The position numbers were made by a program, and so were the translations under genes. Positions 50,101-63,100 of a DNA stretch of 64,000 nt are shown piece by piece; positions within the stretch are counted from its first letter, which is position 1, and every line of letters begins with the position of its first letter. This stretch comes from Psettodes erumei. Lineage: Eukaryota > Chordata > Actinopteri > Pleuronectiformes > Psettodidae. The notes beneath the pieces are model-generated. The model saw nothing but the letters and a program-made list of their open reading frames with translations. It searched no databases and was not told where the DNA came from. The DNA lies in contig JAFBJZ010000635.1 in the NCBI GenBank assembly GCA_016785225.1, forward strand, positions 3,625,501 to 3,689,500. The letters run 5' to 3'.

Positions 50101-50506
50101 GTTTTTCAAGTTTGCGACAGAATCCGGACAGAAGCATTTATCCAAAACCGCAATGATAGCAGGCTGTTGCTAATGCTAGCGTTCTGTAGCTGTTAGCTCG
50201 GTAAGTCATTGCTTTGATTGTTCAATCACAACAGTTAGCCAACACGAGAGTTCCCCATAATAATCGTAATATATTTCTATAAGCTGTTAATGTCACCTGG
50301 TTGGCATTCATTACGTAACTCTCAACTTTGGAGAACTTAACACAGCTGATTGGCACTGCTAGCTTCCATTAGCATGCTAACCTCCCATCAACCATTTTAC
50401 GTACCATGTACCATGTTCCGAGGATGATGGTCCCGGTCCGGACGTGGCAACATCCGCAACACCTGGTGGTGTACAGTCTGTCTCGACTCGGCTTAAAATG
50501 ATGCAT
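44184..50506 (-). CDS. laptm4a: LAPTM4A, lysosomal/late-endosomal four-pass membrane protein
   Basis: Seven exons (50405-50506, 48640-48760, 46848-46924, 45594-45716, 45023-45118, 44741-44839, 44184-44258), all GT-AG and in phase, give 230 residues (human 233). LAPTM4A resides in late endosomes and lysosomes, affects small-molecule transport and sorting, and promotes globotriaosylceramide synthesis (family knowledge). Seen: a cytosolic N-terminus with the CCGCCHVRTG motif, four hydrophobic segments, the lumenal DNLLSLDSSCLL stretch, and a C-terminal tail with PY motifs for NEDD4-type ligases (PPQY across the last splice, and PPPPYMPA at the end) plus the YEMA sorting motif. The start MHHFKPSRDR is the first ATG in frame with the conserved block. 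The 3' UTR runs to AATAAA at about 43,328-43,333. Introns 46,925-48,639 and 48,761-50,404 hold no second gene; 47.8-48.1 kb is GC-richer but shows no supported exon. Confidence 0.96.
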
Positions 50507-50760
50507 GTCCTCCACAAGTGTAGGGAGAAACATCGGGAGAGCTGCGGGTCGCGGGCGAAGAAAAGAGCTTCTCACCACAAGAGTCAGCGGACACAGAGGC
50601 AGAAACGCCCACCACTTCCACCCGACGCGCTGCGCGACACCGCGAATGAAAACAAACACTCTGACTGGAAGGAAGGGGCGGGGTCACCAGGCCGGAACTT
50701 TGAGTGACAGGCGTCTCAACCTACCGGTGGAAGGAACGTCACGGTACAGCCACAACCAGG
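50507..50760 (-). promoter_or_regulatory. GC-rich 5' flank, probable laptm4a promoter
   Basis: CpG-rich sequence with GGGGCGGGG (about 50,675-50,683) directly upstream of the laptm4a start, typical of a housekeeping promoter. The transcription start is not determined. 50,760-51,130 shows no gene. Confidence 0.5.
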
Positions 50761-51704
50761 CTGGGGCTTGTTCACTGAACATTCATCAACACAAGAACAA
50801 CAACAACCTAAAAATATGTGTGCAAAAATCGATTTGATATGAACCACTTCCGCTTTCATACGCCGCCACAGCCATGCGCTTTAATGAAAACTCAAAGGTC
50901 TTAATATTGCCCCGACCAAATCTGAAGTTGATCGCATTAATTCCCTGGGAGCAGTTCGTCACAGTATGACACATGGAAATGGCTAAATTTAATATATTAA
51001 CTCGCTTCCTGTGGGATTTAGATCATGACGTCAAGAGACTTTTTTGTAGGTCTTGGCATGATACAGGAGCATATCGAATTACGCATTACGCAAAACATTC
51101 AGGATTAAAATAGTTTTAAAAAGGTAATTTACTTTAATTATACAATACAAGATTGGGGACTGGGATTACATCATTAGTCCCGCATACAGCTTCAAAAGAC
51201 AAGGGATGTCAAAAGATTCATAGCAGAGATTTTCTTTTTTAACGGTCATTGGTTCAGCCACAGTATCCAACACAGTGGTGCTGAGGCATAAATTGTTGAT
51301 CAGCATCTTGGCACACTATTCACAGCACATGATTACCATAAAAATGAAAGCAACACATAGTAACAAAACAGCAAATCCTTTATATACAGATGGCATAGAC
51401 TTAGACTCCTTAGAGTTGGCTACAGTGCTATGGCCCTGGGTAAAAATGGTGTAATTTCAAAGCTTTGTAAAAAGATAAACAGCAGAAAAGTAATTAAATT
51501 AAGACAATTCTTCATATTTCATCATATCAATAAATAAATTATGAATAAACAACAACAACAGATACATTGGCATTATGCAAGAATAACTGTCATTCCCTGG
51601 ACAGCCTCCCTCCCAAAAAACTGAGGAATAAAAGAATAAATTTACAGTAGCTGTGAAGGCTGGAAAACAGTATAATCAACATCGGTGAGACGGTGAGGTA
51701 CAAT

Positions 51705-54194
51705 TTAAACAACTTCTTCCCCATGGGCCTGCTGGCCCTGAATGTATCGTACATCAGCTTTGTGGTGCCAGGTGTAGATTAGTATTCCTGCCAGTATGGC
51801 AGCCAGTGCCGCTCCTGTAGCTCCGCCGGCAATAATACCTGTAAAGATAAACTGATGAGTAAAAATACTGACTCACTTTGGCAAACTCAGTGTAACATAC
51901 TATGAAGTACCTGCAACGATTTGTTTGTTCTCCAAGAAGCTCTTGCTGTTTGCTATGATAACATATTCTGACCCAGTGTCTTGTGCAGGCCAGTGTGTAA
52001 TGTCAAACTTCCGGTCTTCACGGTCGGGTTGATCCACAACGTTTTGAACTTTACCTGGTGAGAATGCAAACGGGGAGCACAAATCACATTGAACAGTTCT
52101 GCATATAATAATGAGATAAACAATTTATACTAAAGTGGATCAAGATATATCAACTATTTTATAGCCATTATGATAGCCACCATTATGATTATGACACCAA
52201 TGATTACCTTGTTCTGACAAATCCCCTGAACCAGAACCTTCCAGGTCATGCCCAGATCCCTCCAAGTCTTCAGGACGGGCAGAAAACTGATTTCACAGAG
52301 AAAACAGATGAGGATACTTAAAAAGGTTTTATCTGCACATCAGTGTCCCTTTCTGTCCTTACGAAACTTTCCTTCAAGAGGGCAATACAGAAACAGATCA
52401 TATCCTAGATACAAAGTCCCACTGAAGCAACACTGCAGCTGACAAACCCATAATGACGCAAGTGATCACACTGTTATCAACCATAAAAGGTCATGAGTGG
52501 AATATATCTCAAATTAAAAGATAATGTCCTTCCACCCATTTGGCAAAGGTTAAAGAATGCAGGCTCTTTTTCAGCCATCTGGTATCAAAATGTTGAATAC
52601 AAAAGACAGAACAACACGTGGAAAAATCTTCTCTCATGAGCTATTTCTGTAACAGTATTTGAACAGAATTATAGGTGCACGCGATAAAGGTGAAAAGCTC
52701 TTTAAGAAGACAACACTGCTCATTGTGTGAAAAATCTATATACTCCATTGTTTATTTTGCATTTACTAAGTGAAGTTTGGAGAAGCTGAAGTAATATATT
52801 TAAACTGAACAAACCATTCTGGACACTCACTAAGCGGCCTGTATCCACTGTAACCAATATACATAACTCACAGCTGCTGACCCTCAGGAAAGAAACACAG
52901 TGAATGTTTACCAGGCAGCTGCTGCAATATTTGAAACCGAAAAAACTGATTAGGTGAAGTGTGTGCGAGGAATAAAAAGTCGCTCTCTGCATCTTGGAAC
53001 AATCTGGACTTTCATATTGTAAGATCACATTTACCCTCAGGTACTTCCTGGATCAGAGGATGTTATTATGGCACAACCTTATATGCTGCCCAGCTGTTTA
53101 TAATGTTTACCACTTGAACTGTTATCAGGCAGTAGTAAAAGGTAACTAAACCTTGTGTTGAACTTGTAACTGATGGACTGAATCATTTGTGAGGTCTGGA
53201 TTTAACAGGTGTATCAACAAAGTGTGGCGCTATTTAAAACACAGAACTTGTCTTTTCTCCCAGCAGTAGCACAGATTTCCTGCAGCAGCAGCACATAGAC
53301 CTGGAGGCTCGGTAAACTGGGAAGTGTACACTTTTCACAAAGTGTGAATGTCTCCTGCTCAGTGTGTCAGCCCCGTGACAGACATGGCAACGCAGGCAGA
53401 GTGTAGACTTTGTCCGATTCACCTTAAGACCCTCAACAAGATAATCGGGTAAACATTATGTGGTGGATTAGGATTTTACTTACAGTATGATAAACAGTGC
53501 AGCAGCTCCAACTTCAAATGCTGCTGCAAATTCTACAACCAAATTTAAATGCTGCTTACATGTCAGCGAGTCTGTTTTTATTTATGAAGCTATTTTTTTC
53601 TAGCAGTAAAGCAGGCTTTATATTATGATTTTGTTTCCACTCTGACCTTAGTGAAGAATTGGATTTTTTTTCACCAATACCAACAGAGCTACAATGAAAG
53701 ATTAGTTTTAGCAATTAGTTTTCTTTTATGGAGTAAGAGGTGTAAAATCACACTTTCCACAAAATGGGAAGTGTGATGTTCTCTGCTGAAAACCACTGAC
53801 TGTAATCTCTTCACTTCTCTGCCTACAATACTTGGAGTCTGAAAATCACTGTCACAGCCACAGGTGAGTTTCTAATGAGTGTCTGAGGCATTCCTGAAAT
53901 TAAATAGAAATAATTGAGAAAAGAGCAAATTCGGCTGCAGCTAAACCTAATTAAAGTTTGAAGCTTTAAACAAAACTGATTGAAAATTAGTGGTAAAAAA
54001 TAACCACAGAAGACATTTCCCTGTGGAGCAACATTAACTCATGACAAACACCAGGAAGCGGAGGTGAGCGCACACATTGACGTAACGTCGACGCTGTTAA
54101 AAAATGTGACTGACTGTGACTGACTTACCGACATGTCGACTGGACGTATTAACCCCAAAGCTAAAATCAAAGCCGCCGTCACAGGTATCCTCAT
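51705..54194 (-). CDS. Short, diverged syndecan-like proteoglycan at the SDC1 position
   Basis: Four exons (54129-54194, 52208-52286, 51911-52054, 51705-51838) join in phase to 140 residues. Order: signal peptide MRIPVTAALILALGLIRPVD; a short ectodomain with clustered Ser-Gly glycosaminoglycan sites in acidic context (LEGSGHDLEGSGSGD); a spacer; a membrane segment (IIAGGATGAALAAILAGILI); a 22-residue cytosolic tail YTWHHKADVRYIQGQQAHGE plus EVV. Syndecans have this layout, an AGG-containing membrane start and an intron just before the membrane exon, as here (KQIVAG/IIAGG). Odd: it is far shorter than usual (200-300), the tail's KKDEGSY block is only echoed (HKADVRY) and the PDZ-binding EFYA end is missing. 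It lies between laptm4a and pum2, as SDC1 does in human. An alternative is an unrelated small GAG-bearing membrane protein. A minus-strand ATTAAA near 51,133-51,138 may end the transcript. Confidence 0.75.
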
Positions 54195-54739
54195 GTTTCA
54201 GGTGAGTCGGTGTCTGTCTGTCCTCCTCACTGAAACCTGCGCAGGTGACGTGATTGAACCTGGAGCCACCGCGGCCAGAACCAGAACCACGCCCACCAAT
54301 AAAGCTCGCACACATCGTGAACTCTGGATGGTTGACTGACAACAGTAAGAGACTAAAGAAAAGAAAAGAGAAAAAAAACATGACACAATTTATTTGAAGT
54401 AAAATCAAACATTTCACGAATCGCCCGAATTATAGTATCAGTGGTAAAATAAGTGAGAGCAGAGGTTCTATTTTTGGATCGTATTAATGAATGTGTTCAG
54501 CAGTGTTTTGTTGCAGAGGCAGGTCAGGGCGGAGCTAATTTTTTTTTTAATACTGAAGGTTAGTGGTTGGAAACAGTGCACTTCAGTTTTTGAGACAATC
54601 ATGCGTATTTGAATTTTTAAAAAATCTAAATTAAAAAAAATAAAATTACTCGACACAACTCCTTAGTCCAAGCGATTACGATTTTCTCAAATTTTAACGA
54701 AAAAAAAAACAAAGACGAGACAAACCACAACGGTACAAG
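54195..54739. other. 5' flank of the syndecan-like gene
   Basis: Probable promoter/5' UTR of the syndecan-like gene and the gap to the pum2 3' end. An upstream ATG on the minus strand (54,313-54,315) opens a different frame that overlaps the proposed start; whether it is in the mRNA depends on the unknown transcription start. AT-rich beyond 54,350 with no gene. Confidence 0.35.
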
Positions 54740-56230
54740 TCAAATGTTAGAAGAACAGTTTAATCATACATAGTCACAATTCTGCTTCCAAAAATGAGTT
54801 TGTTTTCTTCATCTAACATCTGGAAATGTACATAAGGCCACCTGAAAATGTACATGACTTTGACAGTGTGACAAAACTCATATGTTCATATTTATATAAT
54901 TGACAATATTTTACATTGCTTTTGCTTACAAGGTAGTAGCTGTTCCAAAATACAGCACTCTTCTGTACAAAAATAATTCTTGTCATATCCTGTGAAGTTT
55001 TCATGGTAGCAGAGAGGACTAAATGCAGCCTCAGTTTTAGTAGTGTATTTTTTTTCCCTCCTTTTTAAACTGTCACACATCAGAAAGACTATCAACAGTG
55101 GATGTTACAGCTCCAGTACAAATAGAGGCTGGCCTTTCCCATAACAGATTAAAAACAAAAACCATGCCAGATTGTGAAGCCGTAAAGTTTTTTTTTTTCT
55201 TTAAAAATTACACTTGATCAAATAAAACTGTATACATTATATTCAGGGGGAAAGGAGTGATGAATATACACACATCAAAATGCACATTTTTGCCTTTTTT
55301 CCCCAAAAAGTGTAAAAGACATCCCATTTACAGCATAAACGTTTACAAATGTACAACTGTACAGACGAAATAAAAGCATCACTACAAATTTAGAGCAAGG
55401 CCTGTCAAACACCACAACTAGACATTTTCTTTTCAATTAAACTAATAATCTTACACGTATTAACTGCACATATACTACATGTATTCTACAATTATTCATA
55501 TGAAGCAAAGAAGCCATCACTACTAGCATTACAGGTGAATTGTATAGCTTTTGATGGCCCCACCGGCCTCCACCAATGCACTTGCATACCCAACCAAAGA
55601 AGAAAATATATTTAAAAAACAAAAACAGGACTATTATTATAAAAAAAAAAGTTCTTTCAACATCCCTTTCCAACACTTTTCCCACTAGTTCTAGTTCATT
55701 TCATCTCAAATATACAAAGCTGGCATAAGCTCCGCTGCATAACTTTAATTTTTTTTTTTATTCGACTACTCTGACCTTCAGGCGGTGGGGGTCCCATCAT
55801 TGCTGCAAGCCCCTACCCAAAAGCAACAATTTACTGATACATAAAGATGCTATACATCGCTAAACTACTTCTACGCAAGAGATGATTATTCAGTACATAA
55901 AAGATACTGTTTTCTAGGGCAGTGTTCATCTCAAACTACAAGACAGATAAAGGTGTTACACAAAACATGAAAGAAAAAAATCATTCCAAGGATTAAAACC
56001 TGTCACAGCATGCCTACGCATACCCCGCTCCCACCCCGCAATTCCCACAAAAAGCTCCCCACTACGCTCATTTCATGTGAAGATTAAACCAGGTCACACG
56101 CCCGCTGTACAACCAAGCCTCATGCTCTGCTTCTGGAAGTTCGTGGTAGCTTTTATCTTGCTTAAAACCCCGAGTTTACGATCGCCTGGATGAGGGAAAA
56201 GTAAGACGGCTCAAATGGGGCTCAGTGGAT

Positions 56231-56256
56231 GCAGCAGCAGCAGCAGCAGCAGCAGC
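56231..56256. repeat. (CAG)n trinucleotide repeat
   Basis: About eight or nine CAG/AGC units, in the probable pum2 3' UTR. Confidence 0.95.
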
Positions 56257-57073
56257 TCGGGTTTGTTAAGTACCGAAACGTTAGGCAGGCTACAAGCTGC
56301 TGGGGTAAACACTCGCCGCCACCCCCACTTCACCTGGAAAAGTAGGCAAGAAAAAGCCACCGCCGCTGGAAAACACTACCCTAGACTAAAGCACCAATCC
56401 CCAAAGCCAAGCACGCAAACTGGTCTGGAGGACCTCTGAGTGACTGTGGCACGTGTCACATAGTACTCACCTGTGGACGGAGGCGTTTCTATCCATCCAC
56501 ACTATGCAGTGCTGTTTGAAAACTAATCCATCTGCTGCTTTGGCATGGGAAATAACTTTTACTGTGCATGGGATAAGATACGATATTAAATAGCCTCCAC
56601 TTAATTAGAACTTACAAAAACAAATGGAATTGGTTTTTTTGTGGGTTTTTTTTAAGGATCTCTCAGTTAAGCCTTATAAAGTCACTTGCTGGTGTTAATT
56701 GTAAGAATTGTAAATTTCGGCAAATGTGTAATAAGTATTTTTTTTTCTACAGAGAATTTACAAGGTAAAAAACTAAATGTACAAGATAATATGAAAGTCA
56801 GTCAAATACATCAATTACATCATTAACAATGGGCTTGTGCTTTACCCAGGAAAAAAAAAATCTGCCTGCTGACTGTGTATACCCTTGGGGCCACACTGGG
56901 GACCTGCACCAGGGGTGGCAGAGTGGCAGGGGTCAGTTGTCACAGCGTTCTTAGGTGAAGTTGACTTGTCTTTTTATTTTTATTTTTTGGTAATTCCCCC
57001 AAAAATGGGATGTCAGAGGGTGTCAAAGGCTCTATGGCTAAGGAGCATCTCTCACAGAACAGGGGGTTTGGGG

Positions 57074-57124
57074 CTCCTCCTCCTCCTCCTCCTCCTCCTC
57101 CTCCTCCTCTTCTTCTTCTTCTTC
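57074..57124. repeat. (CTC)n-(CTT)n trinucleotide repeat
   Basis: About twelve CTC units running into CTT units, starting 25 bases past the pum2 stop codon; on the transcript it is a (GAA)n-(GAG)n purine run. Confidence 0.95.
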
Positions 57125-57148
57125 AGGGGATGTAGGACGTTGACGTGA

Positions 57149-60100
57149 CTACATGAGGCCGTTTGTGGGGCCGCCGATCGGACCCAGTTCAGATCCGCTC
57201 TTCATGTAGTACTTTTCTAGCTTGGCCAGAATGTGCTTCCCATAGGTGTACTTGCGCAAAGTGGCAATGTGAGGCCGGATCTAAAAAGGTCAGCAAGTTC
57301 AAGGTCAGTATCGTTGAATCTGATCGAGTCATTTCACTTCAATACGTCTGACGAAGCCAAATATAGCACGTCCACGTTTCCACTGTGACACAACAAAAGG
57401 CTGAAGCTGGTTCATCATCATCCAAAAATAATGCTTTTACCTCACAACTGTCACAGTGCAACAGAAAACATTTTCTACAGTGCTGGATACCTGTGTATCA
57501 TAGTAGTACTACAAGTAGTATTACGTGCAGTGTTACTGACACCAGCCAAGCCCTCAAACGCACTGATGTATGACTCAAACTGGTCCGTCTGGATTTCACG
57601 CCTCCATTATCCACACGTGCACGCGCCGAACAGCCGACCCACCTTGTGCATGATGATTTTGCGCTGAGCGGGTTCTGCCATGTCAATCATTCTTTGGACG
57701 ACATAGTTGGCGTACTGGTCCTTCATCATGGTGTACAGGGCGCTGTGCGGCCCGTCTTTCTGGCAGCACACCTCATCGATGAGCAGAGCTCTCTCCGCAC
57801 GCGAAGAGTGGATCACACACTTCTCAACCACATTACTGAGGAAAAACAAAGAGGGGCACTTCCATTATGATCAAAATAATCTAGAACTGAGCAGACGGAG
57901 TCTGGGAAGATGCCTTGTTTGGGATTTTACAATCCTTTTCCCTTGTGTGGAAAACTTTCCAGTACAGTCAGTGCGAGTCTTCTGCTGACCTAACTTTGTG
58001 GTCATGAGCTGCCCCATTAAATTTGAGCTATTGAACAGAAATCAAGTTCTTTTCCCATTTCAGGGTGGCTCAGGGCAGGAGAAGACGTCCTTCTGACAAA
58101 CCACAGGAGGAACAACCAAACAAAAAAGGTCACTACATGACGTTTTTAGCAGAACATTCTCCCTTTTACATGTCAAGGAGCTGAGAAAGTACAAAACACA
58201 TGATTCAAGGATTATATATTAAAAAAGAAGACTACAAATCCTTATAGATTCCTGGTTGTCATTCTGCGTAATGAAACACAGCAGTCAAACTGTATCTGTT
58301 GCTTCTTTAGCCATCAGACAGTGGGAAAGAAAAAAAAAAAAATCAGCCTCAGGTCTGTGAAACCTCAGTGCATCAAAACAAACTACAGCTTACCTCGCAA
58401 ATTTGTGCTGGCTCAGGACAAGCACCTTTCCACGAACCTCTGCCACTATCTTGCTCTTATCCTCAGGTCTGCCGTGCTCCAACACATGCTGGATGACATA
58501 GTTGCCGTACTGATCCTGGAGGAGACAGGGAGATGTGAGCGCAACGTAAACGGCCATTTTCACGCTTCAACTCAAGCAGAGAATCAGTGAGACACCCTCT
58601 GATTGACACTCATGCACTACTGTTCACCACTGGTCTCAATTGGTGTGAGGAAAAAATCATGCAGCTCTAAGATGATAGGTGGACGACTGAGTGACACCCC
58701 CATTTGTAGTCTTACAAGACCCTTACGTCATCACTGCGGAAGGTCAGACAAAACAGATGCTGCTGGTTTGGAGCGTTGCCGACCAGACAACGCAACCAAT
58801 AGCATCTTTGCCCCTTCAGAAACGGGTGATAGACAGTTACGGGTGTAATTTTAGTGTGACACGATGGAGATGACAAAAAAAACAACAACAACAAAAAAAC
58901 CCAAACTCACCTGACCAAGCAACAAATAACACCACTCTCAAATTGATCTGGTTATAGTAGCAATTTGTTGGGTCGGTAATGTGATCTCCAACTTTAACTG
59001 GGAAGTATTTGCCTTCAAATCCATTTTCTGTCAATCTGTTTTAACAAGCACTTGCATTATTTTGTCCTTTAACTCGAGGGCTCCAGCGTTTTGAGCACCC
59101 CTCATGAACATTTCAGTTGTCCAAAGACTCTTACACAGCTGCTTTCACGTAATTACAGTGAAGTCAAGGAGATGAAAACAGAAAAACAGATTGATCAGGA
59201 GATGCCGTAGGCAAGAGAGAGGGATCATCAGACAACAGGGAAGCATGTGCCTTGTGAATCCTCTGGCATGAAGCAAGAGGGGGGAGAGGCGAGGAGAAAA
59301 AAAAAAGACAGCTGAGTGGGTTAGGAGAAGGCCTGGAACAGTTGGAGAACTATCTAAATGTTAAATCAGATTGTTTAAAAAAGAAAAAGATAATAAAAGG
59401 GGAAAGAGGAAGGGAGCACAGGGACATCCGCAAGAGAGAGGCAAATTGCTCTGACCTTGAACAGCGCATCGCGGGACACTGTATAATATGTTTTGGGTGT
59501 CATCTCCAATGATACGCCTTGATATTTCTAGATGGAATAAGTGAGGGGGCAGGGTGGATGTTTAAATAATCACATATGTCAGATGTAATGACAGCTAACA
59601 GTACTATGACATTCATCCTTTACACTTTACACTTAGCAGACCACAACTACACAGGAACAAAGACTATGAAATGTTCAAACATGAAGGAGACATGCAAATA
59701 CACAGGACAAGCACACATCTCAGCAATGGTCACGACACGTCGGGAGGAGACAGATGTTCTCACCTGGCCCAGCTGTTCAGAGTGCTGATGCAGCTCTTCC
59801 AGGATGGGGAGAGTCTGCTCCTGGGTGCAGTGCTCCAAAATCCTTTGGATCACTCTGCAGCCGTAAGGGTGTGTGGAGAGCACAAACACCTGCAGGAGGA
59901 GGTCACAGCAGGTCCCGCAACTATTACATCATAGATCCCATAATGACTCTTCTATGGAGTAAAGCATTTTTCTATCTTACATATATCCTCTGGAGTTTTT
60001 GAGCACTAGTGGCACCCATGCAGTAATTTATTTGTTGTTTTTTTAATGTGGGTCCCTGATCTGTACACGCATGTGAGTGACAAGTAGTGATATCACAGTG

Positions 60101-63100
60101 ATGCACCAACAAAGGCAGAGAAGAAGAAGAAGACTGCGAGTGAGGAAACATGGCTGTAAACAAAGCAAGTTTCAGGTAGAAAGAGACTAAAAGTGAAACT
60201 GTAGATGCACAGCCAATGACCGGAAGCTGAGACATTTCTCATAACAATATTAATAGAACAAAATAAACCTACCTGACCCTGGAAGGCATCAATAATAAAC
60301 TGGAGGGCCTGAGGCTGGACACACTCAATGCACTTCTGCACCACATGGTTCCCATTCTGGTCCTTCACACACTTGAGCACGTGGCCGTCGAGCTCGCGGA
60401 CGATGTCGCTCTGAAATGAAGAACGGAAACAAAATGACAGCAGGTGTCACTCACATATCTTGGACTGATTTAAAAAGAAACCGGTGGCAATAAAATAAGG
60501 TTGCTCAAAAAGAATTGAAATCTCACTTACAATTACCTGCTGGTCTGAAGAAATGGACTCCAGGGCTTTCTGGATGACCCTGCAACCATACATCTGCAAA
60601 GCCAGGGGTAGGACGTGTCCACGGATACGCGTTGCCAAAGCGTGCTTCTGGTCTGCACTTCCAAACTGCAGGACAAACAGTCAATATTACAGTTCATATT
60701 GCGTGGTTACTGAATCAACACCAGGATGAACTTTAACCGCCCCTACCTCAAAAAACTTCTGGATGACGTAGTTCCCAAATACATCGGTCATCAGTTGGTA
60801 TGCTGCCTGCAGAATCTCTCCAAACACCATCTGCCTCTCAGCAGGAGTGGCCCTCTCTAGCTTCTGTTGGATAAATCTAGATTCAAGATTTAAAAATCAA
60901 GATTGGAACAAAAAGGAGAGAGGGACCAGAGAGAAATGAGTCAGATTTTGGTTAAGACATCCAGTTAAAATGCCTGGGCACAGCAACATTGTTTTAAGCC
61001 AGACAGCACATCTGAGGCACCTGGATCCGTGCTGGTCTTGAGAGAACTCCACCATGTGACCCGGGAGGTCGCGGAGCTGGAGGTTTGGGAAGCGGTTGTT
61101 CCTGAAGTCTTCCAGCAGGCGACTGCGGCCGGACGGCATGACGTCGGAGCGACTGTAACGGGGCCGAGACGGCGGGAACAGCTGGCTGCTGGAGTTGAAC
61201 AGACTGGACGTGCCGCCGGTGTTTCTGTACTTTGCCTCTGCTCCAGGTGCCGCTGAAATGTAACGGCCGCTGCCATTGGTCAAGCCACCTAGGATTACCG
61301 ATCGATTCAAATCATGATCAGATACTGTTGAAGTGTTGAATACAAATAGGAAATGTGAACACTGAAAGACTAAAACTAAAAATACTAACATTAATAAAAA
61401 AAAACAACACTAATACTAACTATTTGAGGGCAAAATATTCATCGCAGCTCCTTCATTATTACCATAAATACTGGGCTTACCTAGGTGAAGGCTGGAGGAG
61501 GATCCGTGAGACGAGGGCAGAGAAGGTGGAGGAGTGAGCGGGGAGTGACCCGGTGTCATGCCAATGGGACTGGGTGAAGAGGAGTAACCCAGGCTGTTGT
61601 AAAACGGCTGTCCAATGGGAGTTAGGCTGCTGCCACCGCGCTTGTATAGGTCAGAACTTGCCAACAGCGAGTCCCTGCGAGATACACTGCTACTGGTAGA
61701 GCTGGATACTGCAGGAAAAAGACATGACAGAGAGCCAGCGTGAGGACGCGGACTAAAATAAACGGTTTCAAATCCTTGTGTTGTCTGCGTGCTGAGTCGC
61801 TGACCAGAAGAACCGAAGGCTCCAAGAGCAGAGCCCAGGCCCACGCCGAGGGAGCCGCCGGTGCTGCTGAAGCCCAGGGAGGAGCTTGGTGGTGGTGGGG
61901 CGGCGGAGGTGTGCGAGAAAAGGGAGCTGCTCTGAGAAGTGTTGGGGACTGATCCGGAGCCGTAGAATGAGCTGGAGGGCAGGCCGCTGCTGGGCGGGGG
62001 AGCCTGCTGCTGCTGCGGCTGGGGCTGAGGTTGGGGCATGGAGCGGTATAGCCCGTTGGCTGGAGGACCAGACATGCTGTTGCCAGAGCCGGATGCAGAC
62101 ACCGTGGCTGCTGGTTGGAGGGGAGATGGAGGAGCGAAAGAGGATGGAGTCACCAAAGTCGTGCATCCACATACTGAAAATGACCAGTTGTGACAGATGG
62201 ATCAGCACTTACCAGCCTGTGCGGCAGCAGGGTTGATGAGGAGAGGGGCCTGGACTAGACGAACCGGCCCGCCTAGACCAGTGCGGGCCCCGGGCCCCAT
62301 CACCAGGGCTCCAGTCTGGTCATAGTAAGCTGCAGGGGCCAACACCTGATAACCTGAGGGGACGAGACACACAGAAGGGTCAGCCCCTTTGGCTGTGTGT
62401 GTTTGTCAGTGTGGTTGGTCTTGTATGAAGCAGGCCGCTCACCGGGCATTCCTGTGTATGCCAGCGGGTTTGCAGCTGCTGCTGCAGCGAGTGACTCTTG
62501 CTGGCTCTGCTGGCCTTGCCCGGGCGTAAGAGGTCGCTGGTTGGTTCCTGTGCGCATCACCTGGAGGAGAAGGTAATAACACTCTCAGAATCACAGGCTA
62601 GCAAAGTACTGCACCAAAGCTTCAGATCCTGGGTATCTCTATTTCAAATCAAACATATATTGCTGGATTATTGATTTAGGAACAGTCAAAGTTGAAGTTG
62701 AGCTAATCTGCTGTGTCAGAACTGCCTGGGTTTGGTTGGATTGGTTTGTTTGACAGCAGCCTAGCAACAACCACCTCCAAAACTGACATTTTGACTCAAA
62801 TGTTGCTAAACTGTTAATGGTGCACAGGAGTTTCCTTCTTTCCAACCGAGCCTAGCCTACTTGAAACCCAGTGGCACACAGACAAATACAGACATCCTTG
62901 ATCTGAAAAAAAAACATAAAACGTCATCGTGTGTCCATCGTATTAAAAGGCCAAACCTGCATGTGAAAACAACACATCCCAGAAAGCTTCACTGAAATGC
63001 ACCCTGAAGCACAAGAGTCTCACATAATTTAGACTTCATATGGGGCAAATGAATAGAATATAAAGAGTTCCTACCTGTGGCTGGCCTGGCCCTGGTCCCT

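Larger units (their letters stand above)
54740..57148 (-). other. Probable 3' UTR of pum2
   Basis: AT-rich sequence after the pum2 stop with no coding exon, ending near a minus-strand ATTAAA (complement of about 54,760-54,765) before the syndecan-like gene begins. On the transcribed strand it contains four UGUACAUU octamers (complements of 54,825-54,832, 54,847-54,854, 55,348-55,355, 56,776-56,783), one base from the Pumilio element UGUANAUA. It includes the two trinucleotide repeats listed. That the whole stretch is UTR is inference. Confidence 0.45.

Noticed and set aside
51705..51838. Glycophorin-C-like or CD99-like identity for the membrane exon
   Set aside because: Clustered Ser-Gly sites, the AGG membrane start and the locus fit syndecan better.
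54198..54386. Signal-peptide-like hydrophobic stretch (VRALLVGVVLVLAAVAP) upstream of the syndecan-like exon 1
   Set aside because: No in-frame ATG nearby, and no donor keeps it in phase with the next exon; the MRIPVTAAL start has both.
58603..59034. Short frames in pum2 introns
   Set aside because: Not conserved PUF sequence, not flanked by usable splice sites in phase.
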